Origin: Streptomyces sp. S3(2020)
Lineage (GTDB): Bacteria; Actinomycetota; Actinomycetes; Streptomycetales; Streptomycetaceae
Reading direction: 5' to 3'
Assembly: GCF_013044505.1 (NCBI RefSeq)
Contig: NZ_JABERD010000066.1
Location: 1-46,783 of the forward strand
Length of the DNA: 46,783 nucleotides
Each line of letters begins with the position of its first letter. Position 1 is the first letter of the stretch. A program made the translations under genes and the position numbers. Below are positions 42,799-46,783 of the stretch, one piece after another. The notes under the pieces were generated by a model. That model made no database searches. It had not been told where the DNA came from and worked only from the letters and a program-made list of their open reading frames with translations.

Positions 42799-44421
42799 TC
42801 AGGCCGCCGGCCGGGCGGCCGACTTCTTCGAGGAGTGCTCGCGCGGCTTCGGCTCCGGGTGCGGTGCGCAGGCCGCGCGCCGCACCGGGAGCCGCCCTTC
42901 CAGCAGATACGCGTCCACATGCCCGTTGACGCACGGGTTCGGGCCGCCCGCGATGCCGTGCGTGCCCGAGTCCCGCTCGGTCACCAGGACCGAGCCCCAC
43001 AGCCGCCGGTGCATCTCCAGGGCGCCGTCGTACGGCGTCGCCGCGTCCCGCTCGGCCGCCAGGATCAGCGTCGGCGGCAGCTCACCGGGACCGGTCCGCA
43101 CATCCAGCGGCTCCTGACGCGGCGCCGACCAGTACGCGCAGGGCAGGTTCATCCAGACGTTGTCCCACGTCTCGAACGGCGCCACCCGCGCCAGCCGGGT
43201 GTTGTCCCGGTCCCACACCTTCCAGTCCGTCGGCCAGGACGCGTCGTTGCACTCGACGGCCGTGTAGACCGCGTTGCCGTTCTCGGCCTCCTTCGCCGCC
43301 TCCGCATGCGGCCCCGCCTGGAGGATCAGCTGCTTCGGGTCGCCCTTCAGATACGCCGACAGCGCCTCCGCGCGGTGCGGCCAGTAGTCGTCGTAGTACC
43401 CGGCAGCCAGGAACGCCCCCTGCAACTGCCCGGGCCCGACCTTCCCGCCCGCCGGCTCCACCGCCAGCTGCGCCGCCGCCTTGTCGTAGCTGCGCTGCAC
43501 CCGCTCCGCCGTGTCGCCGAGCCCGTACACCTTGTCGTGCTTGGCGATCCAGTCCCGGAAGTCCGCCCAGCGGCCCTCGAACGCGGCCGACTGGTCGAGG
43601 TTGTTGCGGTACCAGATCTGCGTCGGATCCGGGTTCACCGCCGAGTCGAACACCATCCGCCGTACGTGCGACGGGAACAGCGTCGCGTACAGCGCCCCGA
43701 AGTAGGTGCCGTACGACGCCCCCATGAACGTCAGCTTCTCCTCGCCCAGCGCGGCCCGCAGGACGTCCAGGTCACGGGCGTTGTTGAGCGAGGTGTAGTG
43801 GCGGAGCGCGCTGCCCGCCCGCTTCGCGCAGCCCTGTGCGTACGTCTTGGCCTGGGCGATGCGCTCCTGCTTGTACGACTCCGAGGGGTGTGTCGGTGCC
43901 TGCGAGGGCGCTTCGTAGAAGTGCTTGGGGTCCTGGCAGGACAGGGGCGCCGAGCGGCCCACCCCGCGCGGGGCGTAGCCGACGAGGTCGTACGCGGCCG
44001 CGAGCCGCTTCCACTCCGGCATCACGCCGATCAGCGGGAAGTACATGCCGGAGGCGCCCGGACCGCCCGGGTTGAAGACCAGGGCGCCCTGGCGGGGCAC
44101 CTTGCGCTTGCTGTTGTGCGGGTCCCTGTGGGTGGCCCGCACACGGCTGACGGTGAGCTTGATCTGCTTGCCGTCGGGGCTGGCGTAGTCGAGCGGGACG
44201 GACACCGTGCCGCACTGGACGTTGCCCGGCAGGTCCTCCACCTCGGCGCACTTGCCGAAGGCGATGCCCGCGGCCTCGGCGCGCGCGGCGGCCGTCGCGG
44301 TGCCGCGCACCTCGGCGGCGGCGGGAGCACCGGAGGCCCCCGACGCGCTGCCGGCCGGGGCGGCCGCGAGAGTGGTCAGGAGCAAGGTCCCGGCGGCCGA
44401 GTAGAGGGCGGGGGCTCTCAT
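42799..44421 (-). CDS. Secreted alpha/beta-hydrolase, tripeptidyl-aminopeptidase (SlpD/TAP) type
   Basis: A 540-residue exported protease-like hydrolase. The signal peptide is APALYSAAGTLLLTTLAAAPAGSA. The alpha/beta-hydrolase core has the oxyanion segment FNPGGPGASGM, the nucleophile S236 in GASYGT, an acid in AAERDAATPYD and the histidine in DSGTHGI, together with the TAP-like C-terminal domain. Such enzymes remove N-terminal tripeptides from extracellular proteins. The family usually has DPRG where this one has APRG. The start at 44421 has AAGGGA 6 nt upstream; the frame extends to 44493 but is not signal-like there. A Cys-Pro and Lys/Arg-rich tail ends it. Confidence 0.87.
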   Translation of the reverse strand: MRAPALYSAAGTLLLTTLAAAPAGSASGASGAPAAAEVRGTATAAARAEAAGIAFGKCAEVEDLPGNVQCGTVSVPLDYASPDGKQIKLTVSRVRATHRDPHNSKRKVPRQGALVFNPGGPGASGMYFPLIGVMPEWKRLAAAYDLVGYAPRGVGRSAPLSCQDPKHFYEAPSQAPTHPSESYKQERIAQAKTYAQGCAKRAGSALRHYTSLNNARDLDVLRAALGEEKLTFMGASYGTYFGALYATLFPSHVRRMVFDSAVNPDPTQIWYRNNLDQSAAFEGRWADFRDWIAKHDKVYGLGDTAERVQRSYDKAAAQLAVEPAGGKVGPGQLQGAFLAAGYYDDYWPHRAEALSAYLKGDPKQLILQAGPHAEAAKEAENGNAVYTAVECNDASWPTDWKVWDRDNTRLARVAPFETWDNVWMNLPCAYWSAPRQEPLDVRTGPGELPPTLILAAERDAATPYDGALEMHRRLWGSVLVTERDSGTHGIAGGPNPCVNGHVDAYLLEGRLPVRRAACAPHPEPKPREHSSKKSAARPAA

Positions 44422-44519
44422 CGCGTATCCCTTCGGTGCACGGCAGCAACAAAAGGGATGTTTCGTTCGGTTGTCGGCGAAGGCAAGCACCACCCGGCCG
44501 GTGTCGGCGCCAATGCCCC

Positions 44520-45311
44520 CTATGCGCCCCTGGTGTGCCCGGTGCGCCAGTGCTGCTCGCGGTCGGCGAAGGCCGCGCGCAGGTCCGGTTCACCGACGGC
44601 GCGGACGCCTCGTACGGCGACGGTGGTGAGGTACGTACGGTCGTCGCCGGCGCCGGCCCGCCGGGGCAGCGCGCCGAGCAGGCGCTGACCCGCCGGGGAG
44701 GCCCAGCGCGAGTACGGGTGCACCTCGATGCGCGCGATGGCCAGACAGCTCAGGGTCAGCGCGAGGGGGAGGGCGAACCAGAGGGCGATCAGATGGCGCG
44801 GTACGTCCGACGGGGCGGGCGTCAGCAGCGCGGTCGCGCCCAGCGCGAGGACGACGACCGCGGCGAGCTGCACCTGGCGGACCGCGGCCGCGACCGTCGT
44901 GCGCGCCCCGTCGGGCACGGCGAGGCCGGCGCGGACGAGACGGTCGGCGAGACCGCGTACCGGGGCCGCGGTGGCGGCGGCGTCCCGGACCGGGGCGATA
45001 CGGGACTGCCCCTCAGGGCCGATCGCCCCTATGACGGAGCGCTCGATCTCGTCCCGGCCCCGCGGGTCGACGACCGTCGCCCAGCCCGTGTGCGCGAGCA
45101 GCAGACGGCGCTGGCGGGCCATGGAGACGAGGGTGAGGTCGGCGACCCGGCGTGGGCCGCCGGACAGGAACGCCGCCTCGTACAGCGTGAGGTCGTGTCC
45201 GTGGCCCGCGTCCACATCGTCGGCCGCGGCGTGTACGGCGGCCAGGCACAACCGGGTACACGCGGTTCCGGCGGCGGCCCAGGCCAGCAGCAGGAGAAGG
45301 ACCCAGAACAT
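44520..45311 (-). CDS. TIGR04222 domain-containing membrane protein
   Basis: A 263-residue membrane protein of the TIGR04222 type, function unknown. An N-terminal hydrophobic helix (MFWVLLLLLAWAAAGTA) is followed by the conserved region DLTLYEAAFLSGGPRRVADLTLVSMARQRRLLL and two further hydrophobic stretches near 145-165 and 172-192. Many TIGR04222 proteins end in a Gly/Cys-rich low-complexity tail; this one ends in a short charged tail without cysteines. TAGAAC lies 6 nt upstream of the ATG at 45311 and there is no ribosome site, so it may be leaderless. It sits between the DUF4142 gene and the secreted hydrolase gene. Confidence 0.82.
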   Translation of the reverse strand: MFWVLLLLLAWAAAGTACTRLCLAAVHAAADDVDAGHGHDLTLYEAAFLSGGPRRVADLTLVSMARQRRLLLAHTGWATVVDPRGRDEIERSVIGAIGPEGQSRIAPVRDAAATAAPVRGLADRLVRAGLAVPDGARTTVAAAVRQVQLAAVVVLALGATALLTPAPSDVPRHLIALWFALPLALTLSCLAIARIEVHPYSRWASPAGQRLLGALPRRAGAGDDRTYLTTVAVRGVRAVGEPDLRAAFADREQHWRTGHTRGA

Positions 45312-45317
45312 GACGCT

Positions 45318-45323
45318 GTTCTA
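45318..45323 (-). promoter_or_regulatory. -10 TAGAAC of the TIGR04222 gene
   Basis: On the minus strand TAGAAC stands 6 nt before the ATG at 45311, in the 85-bp gap after the DUF4142 gene. Confidence 0.35.
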
Positions 45324-45396
45324 TGCGAGATGGTCTGGACTGCGCCATGCCTTGTTCACAATCCGGACGTATGTTTGCCGGTATGTGACGTTCCCT

Positions 45397-46164
45397 TTAG
45401 GGCTCGTCGGGCGGCGGGCTGGTGGCCGGTGGGGGCAGCGCGTAGCTCGGTGTCACCGGGACGGCCGGGGTCGGGTCCGCCGTGAAGGCGGGCGGGGCCG
45501 GGGAGTTGCTGATCGGGGGTGTGCTGCCCGCGACCATGTCCTGGGCCAGGGCGTCGAAGTCGACGTAGCCCGTGGCCTCCAGGATCTTGATGTGGTCCAG
45601 GACGGTGGTGTTCGCGTCGTCGGCGAGGGTGCGGACCAGCGAGTTGCGGGTGCTCGCGCGGACCTGGGCGACGACGGAGAACACCCTGCCGTGCGCGAGA
45701 CGCAGGATGTTGGCGAACTCCCGGTCGTACTCGACGCCCTGGGCCGCGTTCAGAGTGGCGAGCCACTCCTTCTGCTGGTCGTTCGGCTCGTTGGGGAGCG
45801 CCAGGCCCAGCTGCGAGGCGACGTCACGGACCCGCTCGTCCAGGAAGGTGTGGCCTTCGACGAGGTGCTGTCCGGCCGTCCGTACGGCCTGCGTCGTGCC
45901 CTTCTGCTGGGCCTGCTGACCGGCGGGCAGCTCCCACAGCCCGGCCAGCCGGACCTTCGTGACGAACTCCCGGTCGAGCGCGGACAGCGGCCCGTACTGC
46001 GTCGACACGGTCTCGGCGTTGAGTACGTCGACCGGTGTCCCCGACCGGTCGGCGTACGACCAGATCGGGAAGATCAGCGCCATCAGGGTCGCCGTCAGGC
46101 CGGCGATGATGAGCCCCGTGCCGCTGAGAATGCCACGGCCTTTGACGGGGGGTCGGGGTCGCAT
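45397..46164 (-). CDS. DUF4142 domain protein, membrane-anchored
   Basis: A 255-residue exported protein. After a basic start, one hydrophobic segment (GTGLIIAGLTATLMALIFPIW, about 15-35) anchors or exports it. The DUF4142 (ferritin-like four-helix) domain spans about 60-205 (LSALDREFVTKVRLAGLWELPAGQQAQQK ... VRTLADDANTTVLDHIKILEATGYVDF). The last 45 residues are Pro/Ala/Thr-rich and look like a wall-spanning spacer. Function unknown; related proteins are tied to stress and the envelope. The ATG at 46164 has AGGAGG 4 nt upstream. The 202 bp between it and the next gene hold nothing I can identify. Confidence 0.85.
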   Translation of the reverse strand: MRPRPPVKGRGILSGTGLIIAGLTATLMALIFPIWSYADRSGTPVDVLNAETVSTQYGPLSALDREFVTKVRLAGLWELPAGQQAQQKGTTQAVRTAGQHLVEGHTFLDERVRDVASQLGLALPNEPNDQQKEWLATLNAAQGVEYDREFANILRLAHGRVFSVVAQVRASTRNSLVRTLADDANTTVLDHIKILEATGYVDFDALAQDMVAGSTPPISNSPAPPAFTADPTPAVPVTPSYALPPPATSPPPDEP

Positions 46165-46366
46165 GGTGCCTCCTGTTACGGCATGTTACTGCGCGGTCCG
46201 CGCCAACTGCCGTACAGGAGCGAATGGTTGCAACTCGGACACCAGGGGTGAATGGTGGCCGGATGGTTGGTGGCATACGGCACCAAAGCATGCCGAACCG
46301 ATTGTGGGGGAGATGTGTGGAGGCGGCCGTGTTAATCCGGGCACACTCGGCGGGCCGACTGTCTGG

Positions 46367-46783
46367 TCACCGTCGCAGCAGCACCCGCCGTGTCGCCCGG
46401 GCCAGCCGTACCGCGGGCCGGTGGGACCGCGGCCGGCTGCCCGACCGCTCCAGCCACCACTCCCGCAGCCCGGCCCGGGCGCGCGGGTCCTCCGGCAGGC
46501 CGGAGCCGAGGAGGTACCCGGCGAAGTCCAGCGCGTCCCGCCGGTAGCCGGCGCCCATCGGATGCCCGTGGGCGTACCCGAGGAACGCCGCCCGGTACCC
46601 CGCCCCGAGGATCTCCGGCAGCTCGGGCGCGACCTTCGCCACCACGTCCGCCCGCTTCCCGGCGAGCGCCCGCGCCTGCACCCCGATCCGCACCCGGTCG
46701 AACCCCTCGGGCACGGGCGTCCCGGCGACGAGCGCGGAGAGCAGAGCGGTCTGGGCGAGAGCCAGACGCTGACGGGCGGGGGC
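46367..46783 (-). CDS. Partial conserved protein, C-terminal end only; possibly the tail of a DUF692/MNIO protein
   Basis: The frame is open right to the window edge, giving 138 codons. The visible part begins APARQRLALAQTALLSALVAGTPVPEGFD and continues with RVRIGVQARALAGKRADVVAKVAPELPEILG, all helical in look, then a DALDFAGYLL segment and an Arg-rich end. A GTG at 46714 is internal to this continuous conserved stretch and is not the likely start. From memory, Streptomyces proteins with a DUF692 (multinuclear non-haem iron oxidase) N-terminal half carry such a helical C-terminal part and lie near TIGR04222 genes; that domain is outside the window and cannot be confirmed. Confidence 0.6.
   Translation of the reverse strand, partial: APARQRLALAQTALLSALVAGTPVPEGFDRVRIGVQARALAGKRADVVAKVAPELPEILGAGYRAAFLGYAHGHPMGAGYRRDALDFAGYLLGSGLPEDPRARAGLREWWLERSGSRPRSHRPAVRLARATRRVLLRR

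Noticed and set aside
46165..46366. Possible small gene or RNA between the DUF4142 gene and the edge gene
   Set aside because: No frame with a start and ribosome site, no hairpin of note and no tRNA-like fold was seen.

Overview
This window comes from a Streptomyces chromosome. The evidence is very high G+C, GTG starts alongside ATG, AGGAGG-type ribosome sites, TAGRRT-like -10 hexamers close to start codons, and families typical of the genus (NgcEFG, a Rok7B7-like ROK regulator, XylFGH, DUF3000, TIGR04222, DUF4349, DUF4142). From memory, not checked by search, the order ngcEFG-rok7B7-xylFGH-dxs-permease ... fadAB ... response regulator-DUF3000-hemE-rhomboid-DUF4349-hemY-hemQ matches the S. 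coelicolor SCO6005-SCO6045 stretch. It is ordinary core chromosome with carbohydrate-utilisation genes set into it. I found no tRNA, rRNA, insertion sequence, prophage or CRISPR array.

Region 1 (1-8228) is glycan breakdown: the end of a YesL/DUF624 membrane protein coupled to a GH42 beta-galactosidase, and convergent to it a two-gene operon with a secreted GH92 alpha-mannosidase and an intracellular GH67 alpha-glucuronidase. A 389-bp divergent control region (8229-8617) carries a perfect 12-bp palindrome on the GH92 side and a DasR-like box over the -10 of ngcE. Region 2 (8618-19094) is sugar uptake: ngcEFG (N-acetylglucosamine/chitobiose import without its own ATPase), a ROK regulator, xylFGH (xylose import) and dxs (isoprenoid precursor synthesis). 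Hairpins lie between the binding-protein and membrane/ATPase genes of both transport operons.

Region 3 (19095-25870) holds an APC amino-acid permease, a small NYN/PIN-like protein, a predicted beta-propeller protein and the fadAB beta-oxidation pair. Region 4 (25879-32523) is a mannoside module: a GH2 beta-mannosidase coupled to a LacI-family regulator, divergent from a binding protein and two permeases, again without an ATPase. Its control region carries a 12-bp site one base different from the palindrome in front of the GH92 gene 21 kb away, so one LacI regulator may control both mannosidases.

Region 5 (32530-46783) is housekeeping: an RNase D-like exonuclease, an orphan NarL-type regulator, DUF3000, the haem genes hemE, hemY and hemQ (the coproporphyrin-dependent branch), a rhomboid protease, a CoA-disulfide-reductase-like flavoprotein, a DUF4349 lipoprotein, a secreted tripeptidyl-peptidase-like hydrolase, a TIGR04222 membrane protein, a DUF4142 protein and, cut by the window edge, the C-terminal part of a protein that may belong to a DUF692/MNIO-type gene. 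Convergent neighbours are packed extremely tightly (0-6 bp in five cases), and several genes look leaderless.
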